A stretch of DNA of 64,000 nucleotides from Tanypteryx hageni (GCA_028673005.1 CM054118.1:86484964-86548963), one strand, 5' to 3'. Positions 30,377-43,305 are shown, counted from the first letter of the stretch. Made by a program: numbers and translations. Notes: generated by a model not told the origin, from the letters alone.

Positions 30377-31125
30377 TCTCCCCCGTTCAAGTCGCGTCAG
30401 GTGTTCCTCAGGGAAGTGAATTGCGCCCTCTACTGTTCCTAATTCATGTAAATGATATTTTTTCGGTGGTAGATAGTAAAATGAGAATTTTCGCAGATGA
30501 CACCGTCATATATAGGGCGATACTTAACCGAGATGATCATCAGTCGCTGCAGGAAAATTTTAAAGCCATTTCCGCGTGGTGTAAAGAATCGAAAATTGAA
30601 ATTAATACAGTAAATGTGCCGCAGTATCGTTATGGAGAAGTGTGAACAGAGAAATAGCTTTTTAGTCAGAAATCGATAAAAGGAATATTCAAGCAGCTGA
30701 ACATGTGAAATATTTAGGAGTTACCATTTGTCGTGACCTTTCTGGCACATGCATATTCTTCGTATTACAGGCGCAGCTAACAAGAAACGCGTTCATAGGC
30801 AGAATAGTGCGGAATAGTACAGAGAAAGTACGCAAAACGTGCTATTTTTCACTAGTTAGACCGCAGGTGGAATATGCCTCCAGTATATGGGATCCATATG
30901 AGAAGGGCCATATAATTAAGTTAAAAAGAGTACAGCGGAAGGCAGCCATATTCGTTAAACAAAAGTACGAACACATGGAAAGCGTCACATCATTATTGAA
31001 GAACTTAAAATACGTATTTTCTTTACGTATACACAGCGTTTGTAAGTGAAAAGAAATGGATAATTTAAGACGAAGGAATGTACGTGAACATAAAGATTCC
31101 ATTACTACTATTCGAGTGAGGTATG
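30299..31125 (+). pseudogene. CR1/jockey-type LINE, right half
   Basis: Resumes with INPKIVNWVTDFLSNREQ, then PLLFLIHVNDIFSVV, the catalytic block FADDTVIY (30,496-30,520 region), YLGVTICRDLS, RPQVEYASSIWDPY and LKRVQRKAAIFV. Several frameshifts separate these blocks. It is the continuation of the left half at 26.4-27.3 kb and ends near the usual C terminus. Confidence 0.85.
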
Positions 31126-32090
31126 TTTTAAATAATTGTCGATTGTCTTATTAATTGCAATTGTTAAGAAATTAGTCGGTGAATCAAAACTTCGATATTT
31201 CCTTGGCGTCATCACTGGCGTATAATTTGTCAGTTCTTAGATATTATACTACGCCATCAATATTTATCTTTTTTGACGATTGCAAAAACAGTAAAGAACG
31301 CCTCTGCCTTTCATGTATGCGCGCATGATGTGCGCATCTTCCTCTCTTGCTATTTTTTCTTTAGAGTTTTTTTCACCTAAAATATAAAAAGCTATGTATG
31401 ACAGTCAGGTACATCTTAATAATTGATTTATGGGTGATTTAAGTATTTAAGCAATAGATAGGTTGGGGGGCCCTAAGGATTTCTCATATTTACTGTCCAT
31501 TTAGCCATCCTAATCTTGAGACCTATAATACGCAGCAGCCAAATTCTAGCCCTCAATTGGCTAGGACGTATCGTTTGCATCTATGTTTTTCCTTAAGGTG
31601 GCTGTATTAATGGTGATTGTATGTCAAGTAGGTATTGTGTATAAACTGTATTTGAATATGGTATGCACTTATCACCAGATGATGCCATATTACAGTGAAA
31701 ATGGTCGTAAGGAACAATATATTGTGGAAAAGTACTACTTGTGTTTCATTATGAATACTATTTTATATTCTTAAATAATAAATATTGATAATTTATACTG
31801 TAAACCGCAATGAACACCAAAGGAATCAATGTGACCTCATGCCATACGAAGATTAGGAATTTCCTTTGAATTTCCAGATCATCAAATTAGTTACAAATTA
31901 TTGAGACATTTACTTCCATATTTTTTTCAAAACATGAATTGTATGTGACCTTGATGTCTGAAGATTTCATAAAAATATTTGATAAGTGAAAGAAATGAAT
32001 AGTCTTATACAGTGAGTATTATTTAAACTTAAATGTAACTATTTTACTGAGTAAACATCATAATGCTGTACAGCATAAATTTACATGCTT
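31126..32090. other. no recognised feature; start of the CpG-poor region
   Basis: AT-rich DNA with no supported exon or TE boundary. CpG dinucleotides, frequent to the left, become rare from about 31.4 kb. Confidence 0.4.
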
Positions 32091-32094
32091 TTTA

Positions 32095-32695
32095 TAGGTA
32101 GTCCCTGCTTAACACGAGTTCGCACATCACAAAATTCACATTAGCATGAGGTAACAATTACAGAAAGTGTCCAGTGCTGTAAATGATGTATTGAGTTGCT
32201 ATCATAAGCTTTATAAAAAAAAGCTGCAAAGAAAAACAGCTGTCACTTGATACCTTCTAAAAAACTGAAAAGACTCCTAGAAGCGATGTTATTGCTGCAT
32301 CGCCCATGTGCTGGCCTCCAGCCACTGCAGCATCAACCCCGCCAGCTCCTCTCCAGTTAGCAACATGCTCCACTACAACCACCCATAGTACTCCACTGAG
32401 CTGCCATCTACCAGCACTGAGGTAATTAAAACTTATTTGCATTGATAGTTTTCATGTATGTATTGTATTTCATCTATATTGTACTAGTAACCTACATTAT
32501 TGTACTAAACACATATGTAACAGATTAATACCCGTTAAAACATCAAACTCTGCTCTCTCAAATGCTCTTTCTCTCCAACACGCATCTCTCAGCTTTTATA
32601 TGGTTTCCAATGGTTTTTTGCATTCATTTAGCACAAATTCGCACAACACAACACTTTTTAGGTATGTATCTCTCATGTTAAGCAGAGTCTACCTG
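32095..32695. mobile_element. pogo/Tigger-like nonautonomous element, 601 bp
   Basis: Flanked by TA (32,093-32,094 and 32,696-32,697). Ends TAGGTAGTCCCTGCTTAACA and, inverted, CAGGTAGACTCTGCTTAACA. No transposase is visible. Confidence 0.75.
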
Positions 32696-32736
32696 TATAA
32701 TGTTTGCAAAAAATTATAAATAAAATTTTTATTCTA

Positions 32737-33261
32737 CAAAGTATACCATTTAAAACGCAACCCAATCTTCAATATTGTTCACAAGCGCAGATATAGCATC
32801 AAGAGGGGTTCTTTCCCTCTTTGTTGATTCCCTTCACACTACTACACACGCGCATGTCAAGATGACCTTAACTATCTCATAGCTGGCATCCTCAGTTGCT
32901 GAATAGTGTTGGAGGTGCAAACATGGTTTTTACTCAAAGAGAGTGTGTGTTTATTGTTGAGCATTATTTTTCTTTGAAATCTTTTACTGCAGTTCATGAG
33001 ACATTCAGGAATGCATATCTATCAAAGGAAGTACCGGACAAGACATCAAGATACCCTCTTATAAAAAAGTTCGTGAAACATGAACACGGTAAAAAGGGTT
33101 GAAGCACATCATCGAGAAGGTGGTGGACATTTTCAGCTCCTCCTGTAAAGTGGATGACACTATTTATAACAAATAACTAACAACATACAGTGTATATTTA
33201 ATGAAACTTGTAATAAATGATACTTTCTTCCTGTTGGTTGTGTTTTAAATGGTACACCCTA
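32737..33261 (+). mobile_element. mariner-type deletion derivative with transposase N terminus
   Basis: TA flanks both ends (32,735-32,736 and 33,262-33,263). Inverted repeats share TACCATTTAAAACRCAACC. Inside, MVFTQRECVFIVEHYFSLKS (from 32,923) and the following AVHETFRNAY...IKKFVKHE match the helix-turn-helix start of an insect Tc1/mariner transposase. The catalytic part has been deleted. Confidence 0.85.
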
Positions 33262-34224
33262 TATTTGCCAAACCCTATTTTTATCATTTAATTTTTCAAT
33301 CTTGGAATCGAGTCCCATTTTTCTCATAGCTTTAATGATTCCTCAATCACAGTGCCCTTCTAGAACATAACCACACATTGTGGGAAGTTTTACTTTACTG
33401 CATAAAAGTAAACCTTTCATCCTGCCTACTTCAAATCTACCCACAAAAATACTTTGTTTGGTATATATATAAAGAAAACTTATTAATCTTGAATTTCACA
33501 ACATTGGGTAATAATACATATCTAATTCAATCATAATTCATATAAATGAATGGATAATAATCATAAGATCATTTCTGTAAATAGAGCACTGAATCTAGTG
33601 TCTCCATTGGTAGTTGAATCCACCAAGAGAGATAAAATTGTAACCAATCTTTTCTTATTCATAACATAACAAATTCAAAAATTAAACTTTCTGATTATTG
33701 TAAAAATAAAGTTCCTTTTAAATATCTTAAATGTTCTAACCAAGAAAGCTGGTCCATCTGCATACATTTCATCTGTAATATCATCTAATTCAAAATTTTC
33801 ACCTTTCTTAATATGAGATGTGCTTGATAGAGGGACATCTGACACACTGATCTTATTTTAATCAATAATGTCTACTTCACCAATAAATAATTACACCAGA
33901 ATGGTTTCATCCAATTAATGTCCGAGATTTACCTAGAAATAAAATGAGCATGTTCATTTATAACACACAAAACATACTAAATACTTGAGGAAACTTAAAT
34001 CCAAAATGTGCTGAATAACATCAATATTGATTACTACTTATTTTTAGTAGCAACTGCCCATTACTTAAATTTCAAACATTCAGCTAAAAATTAACAAAAG
34101 GATAAAGGCAGTCAATGTTGGAGTGCACAGTTTTCAAACTTGTTCAATGCAATTTGGTAAAGAAAGCTTGAAAACCATTGGATCGATGATAGTAAGAATA
34201 GAAAAATTATTAAATAAATACATA
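33262..34224. other. AT-rich stretch without a recognised feature
   Basis: No exon with good splice signals and no TE ends were found on either strand. Confidence 0.4.
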
Positions 34225-34753
34225 CAAGGTGATTACAAATGATCTTCTCGATTTTTTATTTAATATGAAAAAATTAAAACAGACCAAGTGAAAAGCAACC
34301 TATACTTGCAAAGAAAAACTATTGAAGTTTGTTCAATTTATTGGTAGTTGCTTTCTTCACTGTGATGTCACAACATTCCTGAATGAGCAATTGCTCAATC
34401 ATTGAATTGGGAGGAGAAGGCTCATTCACTCAATCTAACCATCCTTGAGTTTTTCCTCTTGGCCAATGTCAAAGATGAAGTTTATGTTCCCTAAATGCCA
34501 ACAACTTTGGATAATTTGAAGGAAAAAATATGCGAGTCTGTTGGAAAATTTCAGATATCTACAAAATGTATGACAGGAAACAGAATATGATTTTTGATGT
34601 CCGCAGAGCCACACACAGAGAACATATTGAACTTCAATAGCTTAAGAAAAACTTTTTGAGTTTTTCCTTATTAGTATAGATTGATTTTCACTGTATCTGT
34701 CAGTTTATGATAATAATTTTTTTAAATCTGAAAGATCATTTTCAATTACCCTG
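34225..34753 (+). mobile_element. mariner-type deletion derivative, 529 bp
   Basis: TA on both sides (34,223-34,224 and 34,754-34,755). Ends CAAGGTGATTACAAATGATC and, inverted, CAGGGTAATTGAAAATGATC. The interior retains a broken transposase C terminus (VKDEVYVP, then LDNLKEKICESVGK). Its terminal repeats differ from those of the mariner copies at 3.7 and 32.7 kb. Confidence 0.8.
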
Positions 34754-34755
34754 TA

Positions 34756-35344
34756 TATACACACTCTTGAAAATTCTTACTTTTAATGAATTACAATTGG
34801 AAATGTCTCCTTAAATATTTGATGTGTATAAACAGTAAGTTCATTTACACTATCATGTGAAGGAGATGTTAATATGGACCAGAATGAAATTTACTCTTCA
34901 CTGCCTCTAGATAAGATCATTTAAAACAAATTTCGTAAAAATCAGTATACTATTTTAAGAGATGAAATATGTATGGACTTGACCTCCCTGTTGAAATTAT
35001 GCAAAGAACTCCAAACTCGTACATTTTTTTATGACCACCTCGTTCTTGTAATTGAATAATAATAATCACAAGTAAACCCTGAAATAAAGGTTAGCAAAAG
35101 GGGCTTCAATGTCTCAGCAAGGATAATACTCTCATCTTTTAATAAAAGGCTAAATCTATTAAAATGATAAAATATGCTTCTATATATTTTTTTAACATCA
35201 TAAACATGAGTCCAAATTTATAGCTTAAGACATTAGACTCATAATTCATGTTCTTGTTTTCTTATTTCCTGGATAATATCCAAGTTAATCAATAACATTT
35301 TATGGGAACTTCTAAGCAGTGTTTTTTTTCTGGAAAAATGTTGG
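34756..35344. other. AT-rich stretch without a recognised feature
   Basis: Short sequence between the mariner derivative and the hAT transposase relic, with no supported gene. Confidence 0.35.
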
Positions 35345-35819
35345 GATTACACAGATACGAAGATGTGACAGTGATGAAACATTTTCAAAGTTTTGGACAA
35401 GTTATAAACTTTAAACACGTCGAACATTTGCCAACGAAGCAGCCATAACTGAATATACTTTGTTGGATTGAATTCAGTTTGAGGCGGTCCAATGATTATG
35501 ATGAACATCAGTGCCAATGTTGTTTTCGTTAACAACAAAGATCGTGACGGAGTTATAATAAGGTTCAACTGAAAAACCTCTTTTCACACTCACTTGTGGA
35601 AATTGGAATGATGTCAAGAGTACTGTACTTTTCAATAGAAGTAATTTATCCAGAAGTTTTTTCTCCCTTTCATTCAGGCCAAGTCTTTTGGATAAATTTA
35701 TTATTTGTGTCACGAAATTTTAATGTTTCTGGATTTCTTCTGGCCACTATTTTGGGTTTACTATTTGGCTGCATTTCAATAAATCAGCTTCTTCAGCATC
35801 CAGTAGTCTCTTATCTATA
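35345..35819 (-). pseudogene. hAT transposase relic, C-terminal dimerisation part
   Basis: Read on the minus strand across frameshifts: IVARRNPETLKFRDTNNKFI, SIEKYSTLDIIPISTSECEK (the hAT dimerisation signature around ECE..FS), then TLALMFIIIIGPPQTEFNPT and KYIQLWLLR, as in KIAA1586/SUMO-ligase-like hAT proteins. It is separated from the preceding part of the same gene by the MITE at 35,828-36,594. Confidence 0.75.
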
Positions 35820-35827
35820 GATATAGT

Positions 35828-36594
35828 CAGCGGGGAACTTCTGCCTAGGCAAACTATGCAGCTGCCTAGGGCCCCAACCTCGGCGGGGGCTCCAACCAGG
35901 GGCCGAAATGGTACACATTGAGGACACAGGACACGGAAAATAATGTCAATTTTTCCAAACGAAATAGAAAATAATTGACCATAGTTAATTTTTTGACAAG
36001 TCAAGTGGTAACACTGTTTGTTTGTTTTGCATCGCACCTGACTTCATTCTATAACTTGTCACTACTTGTCAGTTTGCGTTGAAAGTGTGTGTTAGAAAGT
36101 TGTATCAATTTCAATTTTGCGGCTCAAAGGTTTTATCTTCCATGCGAATTTTCTGAGGTTAGTTAAGGTTACGATACGAGTAGTGTTGGCGACGGAAGCT
36201 AAAGAATGTGATAGAATTTTCTAGTGTATAGTGTCTTAAGATTTTATAGAATAATCCCGTAAGATAGAATATTCCGGAAATGATTAGTGAATGGTAATAC
36301 AGGAACATTCTCAAAGGTTCTAGATATTTCGATTTGCGTATAGAAAGTTCTCGAAAGTCCTGGAAAAGTGTCGAATGTTCTAGAACTCTGTGGAAGACTA
36401 TGGAACATTCAAGATGCTCTAGAATGTCATGGACCTGTATTCTAGAATGTTTGATTAGGGAACGTTCTGGAATATTGTCAAAGTACGTTAAATTAATAAA
36501 AAATAAAAGTAGTTTGTTTTTTGCTAAATTACCAAAAAGGGGGCCCTGACTCTGTTAACTGCCTAGGGGCCCTGGGTCTCTATGTCCGAGCCTG
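35828..36594. mobile_element. hAT-type MITE, 767 bp, with perfect 8-bp target duplication
   Basis: Begins CAGCGGGGAACTT and ends, inverted, CAGGCTCGGACAT; both ends carry CTGCCTAGGGGCCC-type words. The exact word GATATAGT flanks it (35,820-35,827 and 36,595-36,602). It splits a hAT transposase relic. Removing it restores adjacency of the two relic parts. Confidence 0.92.
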
Positions 36595-36602
36595 GATATA
36601 GT

Positions 36603-36785
36603 GAGCTTTTCATAAAATGCATTGACAGATGTTTTTGTGGAGAGGAATCCCTTGGAATATGATGCAACTGGTGGCAGTGTCAGTTTTTCTATAAAATTGT
36701 CCAGGATTTTCTCATCTCTCTTCAAAAACTCAAACACGACTAATTTTGTTGTTGGCTCTGTACAAATCAGGCCCATATCTCTGAT
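36603..36785 (-). pseudogene. hAT transposase relic, middle part
   Basis: Minus strand reads RDMGLICTEPTTKLVVFEFL, then KRDEKILDNFIEKLTLPPVA and VNAFYEKLT. It lies between the hAT MITE and the LINE insertion and continues in both neighbouring relic segments. Confidence 0.7.
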
Positions 36786-38091
36786 ATCATGTTTTTCCAA
36801 AATATTTGAAAAAATACTGCTGAATAGACTCACACCTTTCCTCAAACGGCATAACATAATCTGTAACACCCAACATGGATTCATAAAGGGCAAATCTACC
36901 ACTACTGCGGCAATCACCTTTCTGGAAAAAATTATCAGCAATATTGATCAAGGAAATAACTCCACTGGTATCTTCTTGGATCTATCAAAAGCTTTTGACT
37001 GCGTAAATTTTGACATACTACTTGAAAAACTAGAAAATTTTGGAATAAGAGGTCAAGCCCATAGTCTCATCAAATCTTACTTAACAAACCGAATGCAGGT
37101 AACAAAACTACAGACATGCCAGGGGCATATTATGTCATCTAATCTCACTGCTACCAATGGAGTTCCCCAAGGCTCAATTCTTGGGCCCTTGCTCTTCTTA
37201 TTATATATAAATGACATCCAATCTGTTATTAATGATGGGACTATAATTTTGTATGCGGATGATACTTCTATCACAATAGCTGATAAGCTGTACTCTCAAC
37301 TGGAAATAAAGGGAAATGTTGTCTTAAACAGCATTGCACAATATTATAATGAAAACCTTCTCACAATAAACACTGAAAAATCATGCTTTATAGAATTCTC
37401 CCCACGCTTATATGACTCAGAAAATAGCTACTTTGTAGGAGATATCATGATAATGAAAAACCACTGCACAAAATTTCTTGGTTTAATTATTGATGAAAAA
37501 CTAAGCTGGAATTACCATATAGATGAAATATCGCATAAAATTAGCAGAAATCTTTACGTCTTAAGGAACCTAAAATATCGCTGTACACAAGGAGTTATGA
37601 AAACTGCTTATTTTGGACTGATTTACCCATACCTTGTCTATGGAATTGAATTATGGGGGCACACTAGTAAAACAAATTTACAGAATCTTTTCATTTTACA
37701 AAAGAAAGCAATACGCTATATAGCAAACTTACCCCTGAAACAAACATGTAGGCAGGCTTTTGTTGACCTTAAACTACTGACACTCCCCTCCATTGTAATA
37801 TATAGGACATTGCTATATTTAACTACTTTGGATGATATAATATCTAATAAAGATGTCCATGAACACTTCACTAGAGGCAATTCCTCTTACCGTCTTATCC
37901 AACATAGACTAAAATTGTATGAAAGCCTACCCAAATATAAAGGTATTCAATGGTTTAATATTTTATCTCCCAACCTTAAGTCTAGCAGATCAGAAAAAGA
38001 CTTTAAGAACAAAATGTACAAATTTCTACTGGAGAATGCTTTTTACTCAGTGGAAGAATTTATTGATGTATGCTACTCCAAAAACATGTAA
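36780..38091 (+). CDS. partial LINE reverse transcriptase
   Basis: About 437 codons with no stop. Blocks: RPISLISCFSKIFEKILL, QHGFIKGKSTTTAAITFL, IFLDLSKAFDCVNFDILLEK, GVPQGSILGPLLFLLYINDI, the catalytic ILYADDTS and FLGLIIDEKLSWNYHI. The C-terminal region (YPYLVYGIELWG, ILQKKAIRYI) is typical of CR1/jockey-superfamily elements. The reading frame opens further upstream, to 36,622, but that part is antisense hAT sequence. Being truncated, it could not mobilise itself. Confidence 0.85.
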
Positions 38092-38430
38092 CAGGAAGAA
38101 ACTCTAACATGTAATTTATTTGTTTTATATTTAAATATTGCTGTATTTTGAGATTGTAGTTTTAATATGTTTTCTTACTTTCAAATATATATGATGATTT
38201 TTGATGAAGGCTAGTTGCACAATTATAAAATATGAAACATAGAACATATAAGAAAATGTAGCATATGTATTATGTACTCACTCTGTACTTTTTGTATGTT
38301 TGTTTTGATATGTAACTCCCATAGTATATATATATATGTTGTGAATGTCCTCTATGACGGCTCCTGACAATTGTAATGCTTTGTGTATGCAATTTTTATG
38401 GAATTAAAAAAATAAATAATGTTACATTCT
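36780..38430 (+). mobile_element. 5'-truncated CR1/jockey-superfamily LINE
   Basis: Inserted in the hAT relic. The open frame to 38,091 lacks the endonuclease and the first reverse-transcriptase blocks. The 3' UTR ends in an A/T tail (GGAATTAAAAAAATAAATAA) near 38,420, after which the hAT relic resumes. Confidence 0.85.
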
Positions 38431-38925
38431 TGCAGGTCTAGGCTTAGTTCAGACAGTTATTGAAGTGTGTTGCACATCAATCCTGTCTAAAACAAATTCT
38501 ACAGATGCAATCTTCTTTAATAATTCTTCGTAAATGCTTCTTTCTTGTCTCTGGTACAATCATCCTAGCATTTTCAAAACTAAGCACCAATGCTTTATAG
38601 TCCCACCATATTGCAGAAACTGATTAAAAACTAGACTACCAAATGAGTGCTCAAAATTCATCCAATTTTTAAGAATTGAATTTCTAGTTCATTTGTACAA
38701 AGTTGTAATTCTCTACCATTTTTCATCAATGCATAATACAGCGCATACAACCAATCAATGAACAATTTGAATCTTTTGATTCCTGAAAGTTTTTATAGCA
38801 TTATGGACTGCTAATTATAATGTCACTAACTCCACCACCAACCTCAAACAACACAGCTGCACCATCATAAGCAACAGAAACTAAGTAATCTCATTCAAGT
38901 ATTCTCCTTCCATACCAATTGACTG
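38431..38925 (-). pseudogene. hAT transposase relic, N-proximal part
   Basis: Minus strand, several frameshifts: SVAYDGAAVLFEVGGGVSDI, HNAIKTF, LYKxTRNSILKNW, an AIWWDYKALVLSFENARMI block, YEELLKKIASVEFVLD and finally LSELSLDLQ at the LINE junction. This order matches hAT transposases of the KIAA1586-like group. Confidence 0.75.
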
Positions 38926-38927
38926 AT

Positions 38928-39210
38928 TAGGGGTTGGCAACCTATGCACGATATTTCAGAGAAGGATTACAAAAAATAAGTATTTTAAAATGAATTCTAC
39001 TTTTATTTCAACTGTAATCCATATTTTAGTTATACTATATAACTATACTATAGTTATAACATTCAGGATGTTTTATTATATAAGAAACACTTTTCGTTAG
39101 GGTTTCATACCAAATGAAATTTAGGGTGGCACACATGAGTATCACAGACTATGAATATTGATAAAGAGTGACACCCAACAGAAAAAACATTGCCAATACC
39201 TATTATAGAT
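38928..39210. mobile_element. hAT-like MITE, degenerate
   Basis: The left edge AGGGGTTGGCAACCTATG pairs with the inverted right edge ATAGGTATTGGCAATG. It has lost the outermost bases, and no target duplication is visible. Confidence 0.45.
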
Positions 39211-42200
39211 GATGAATCAAAGAGTTGAAAATCTCTTTCGCCATTAATCCTTTAATTCAATCAAATCAATAAACAAATTTACTAGTGCAGTCATGCCACT
39301 ATCTGAAATAATTACTCTGACATACAATACTAATGTAGACTTTTGACCAATTAATGAATATTTTCTGAACCAAATTATTTCTCATTTCAATAGTAATCTT
39401 TTTGTATTTATGAAAAAAGGAGGGGCTATGGGATACCCGTGTACCCCCAGAAAAAAGCTCTGCTTCTAAGTAACTCATAATAACAGAAAAATTCCAGTTC
39501 ACAAATACCATACAAATTAGCATTACCATATTAAAAATAGAATATAAGGCATGTTTTCAACAATATATTTAAGAAAGGCGTTTTAATTTTACAGAGCACC
39601 TCAAACTATTAGAATAATAGAAAAAAATTTAGGTAATAATAATGAGAATATTTATGATGACAGTAAGGACTTTCTAAAAATGTTTACCTAGTGTATGTTA
39701 TGCATAATGCCCATGATTTAAGATTGAAAATTCTATTTAAATGCAGTGCACCCAAAAAAGTTATTTAATTGAAATAATGGTACTTAAAGCAATTTGGAAG
39801 TAGTGCAAATATGTCAATTCGCACAGCACTGTAGACTGAGCTTATTCAGATCAACTTTTTACCAGACTTTAAAATAGAGAATTTACCTCACTCAAAGAGC
39901 ATATAATTCACTTGAAGTGGTTTGTTCATCTTAGCTGAGATGGTGACCTCCTCTTTGTCATTATGTAAACATCATTGGAATAATACTTCAGGAATGCTTT
40001 TCAAATCATTTGGTCACAATGAAAAAGAAAACTTTGGTGCCAAGACCTCCAAATTTAGCATCTCCAAGCTTCTTTGCACATGCACGCAGAGCTACCTACA
40101 CATACTCTAGGTTTTGGAGGAGACTCCACCAGTCTCACTGACCCAATACATTTGTGCATAAAACTTTTAATTTTTTTTAAATTGCTAAAATAGCAAAAAC
40201 TTCTGTTGCACCAGAGGAATAACTACAATTTTGGGGCCCCTGTAAAGTAAAATTTTTGGAGTTCCCCCTTATGTAAAATATCATAAAATTATTTTAAAAT
40301 TTTAATTTTTGACTTTTTTCAACATCACAATTCTATAAATATTTCTGTTAACTCATCATCATACTTCTGAGTTTCGAATGAAAGTGATAAATATCTTTAT
40401 CTACTTTTTGGCATACAAAGCTTTTTTTATTATCAACTTTTAATTTTGGTAAAAAAGATCTTTCATTTGACATTTACTGGCAATGTAAAATATATAATCA
40501 AAGCTTCACGTACACTGCTATAGATTGATGTCAGTCTGCATTTAATCATCATTAAATCCAACAGTTCCTTGGTGTCCATACAGTTATCTTGCAAAAGTGT
40601 TTGTTGATAGCGAGTGTGTCACAAAGGAATCGGTCAATAAATTTCTTATAAAATCATGTGAATATTCCTTGATTTCTTGCTCATTCAATTTAGTGAGTCT
40701 TCTAAGAATTATTTTCAGCCCTCTTCATCTGCACTGTTCCAAAAGTGATGTGCATATTATTATTATGAAGTTAATGTGGAAAACTTAAGAGAAAGAAGAA
40801 TCACAGTATAAGTAGCATTATAATCTGAGTGTACTCTTACATTTGTTTATTTATGCATCTTTTGTCCCCAGCATACAATAATTCATTCAAGAAAGACATA
40901 CTGCCATTGATTCAGCAGCATTAAAATGTTAATATGAATCCAGATACAACTTTAATCAAATGTATACACAGGACGTTTTTCTTCAATACTATGTTTTGCT
41001 AAATACCATTATTCACAGAATAATTCAGACCTAGTTTTTGCTTTCCTTGTGATGAAAAGTATAACAAAGTACTAATCTAAAAAGTTATATTTACAGAAAT
41101 TTATTAGGATTGTAGAGCTCCTCGGGTGATTTTATTTTTAACCTTTGATTGAATGTGGTAAGTTAACTCGGGACAAATTTCTGTGCAGAAATTTTGGGTA
41201 ATGTTGCAACTTTAATAATAATAATGTATCAATTCCAGCATTGAAAGAGGGGTATGTAGCCTGCCTACTTCACATGATCTACCTGCAATCACGGGCTTTG
41301 TTATAAGATTACCTCTGTCAATATACACATTGTAAAAGCCCTAGAGGTGCTGTATACGAGCTGATCAAATTACATTAAATAAATGCCCTAATCCTACAAA
41401 ATATATGTAATAAGTGCGATAAGGATGCAAGGTCAGCTCCAGAAATATGAGTCACATGAAAAAAGAAAGCATCTCTTCTAAAAATAAGTCAATGTTGAGT
41501 CTTTAGAAGTTTCCACCTTAGCAATCCAATATTTTGACTGCCCTGTATCATTGCACTCACTCTGGAGCTGTCATTGTATGAGAATGACAAGACAGCTACA
41601 GCTTTGCAGAAAATAAATACTTGAGGATGGAATGTTACGAGCATAATTTCATATGAAAGAAATGGGAAAGTAGTTGACACAATTAGGTATTTAAATTTAA
41701 TAACATATTATATGTTTATAAGTTCAACAACTCACTGTTTTGCTATTTACACAAAAAAGAATGAAAAGTGAGAAAATAAATTGGCCAAATTTCTTGATTT
41801 AACTCCTTACTAATTCATAAATGATATTGTAATGTATTGGAGTGATACCTGCTTATTCTCTTATGGCAAAAACTAATAATAGTCTTTTGTAATAGGATCA
41901 TGTACAACAATAAGCATCACATTTGAAAAACAGCCCCAGGAATATATTTCAAGCCCAGGTAGTTTGGAGGATACCTCAATATACAATTTCCATAAATAGG
42001 AGGAAACCAGTACTAACAAGGATTAACTGACATTTTTGTTCAGTAAGAACACTTACAAAAAATAAATTCTCAACTCAAACAAATTCAGTTTATTCATTTA
42101 AATTTATTACGCTTAGATTACAAGCTTCTGATTCATTCATTGAATTTCTGATCATTAACTTTTTTCAATCATCTGTTACTATCATGTTGTGTTCCATCAA

Positions 42201-43290
42201 GGTAAGCATCTTAAAAAGCTAAATAAACTGATCACTAAAATCTTCAGACAAATACTTCTCTAAATCTTATTTAAAGAAACAAAGTTTTGCATAGTTTGCC
42301 ACTATTTTAAGAGAAATTCATCTACTAACTCAGAATTAAGAAAGGGAAAGATTTCTTGTCATAATTAGAATTTGTGACATTATTTTTTCATATTCAACAA
42401 GTCACAAATATTGCTTTCAATTTCAAATGGAGCTTGTGTTTTCTAAATGAAAGTGTATTATCTGGGGCAGATGCCTTCAAACTTTCTGAAGTCAAGGAAC
42501 CCATGTATTTAAAATAAATTTTTCTTTCTCAGATATCGGGTGACTGTTTGGAGATACATGCTTCAATAAGACCAGCGCTAATTATAGACACATTCCAATT
42601 GTTCAGCTGAATAAGACTGCTATCAGGAAGCAGAGGCTCACGCTTATTAGTGGTCTTTAATTACTCCAGGTAACCAGGGATCCTTATAAATATACATATT
42701 TAATCTTAACTTACCATGAACTTCTTTTTTTACCATTTCTCTAATTCCTTAAAAAACAGCTAAGAATATTACCATAGCTATTTAAGTCAAATTAACAGAG
42801 CTAGAGCAAGTATGTAATACGATAATTATTCAATTAACCCTTTTGCTCCCATGCTGATTTGCCTGTTACACACCAAAACCCCCAAGGTACCTATCTCTGA
42901 ATGAATTTGCAGAGCTGGTTGAAAAAAATCACCATTGCCCAAAATTTGAATAAAACATTTTTATTCAATTATGCATGCACTTAAATAAAATTCTATGTAT
43001 TTTTAATATTGCAAATTTCAAAAATAAATTTTTCATTTACCCATTATCACATCAATGAACTTAACTTGATGGAATTTAATCATAACCACAGAAAAACAAT
43101 TCTATAACTTCCACAAAAAGGTTTACTCACAAACATGACAAACTTTGCTACAGTCCATCATGTTTTTAATAAAATATTTTTGTGGAAGACAGCTATTTAT
43201 TCTGACTAGAAATTTATGTAAGCTTTGGTAATAATTATTGATCTTACAATTTGCATACAATGTTCCATTAAGTTTTATGAACTTATTATA
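39211..43290. other. long AT-rich, CpG-poor stretch with only TE end fragments
   Basis: No exon was supported on either strand. hAT-like starts occur near 40,212 (CAGAGGAATAACTACAATTT, then GGGGCCCC) and near 42,467 (CAGATGCCTTCAAACTTTCT). Neither has a matching partner end. Confidence 0.4.
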
Positions 43291-43299
43291 AGAATATTA

Positions 43300-43305
43300 T
43301 TTATT
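43300..43305 (-). terminator. candidate polyadenylation signal of the unidentified minus-strand gene
   Basis: AATAAA on the minus strand about 160 bases beyond the stop at 43,464. This supports the call that 43,464-43,695 is a last exon. Confidence 0.4.
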
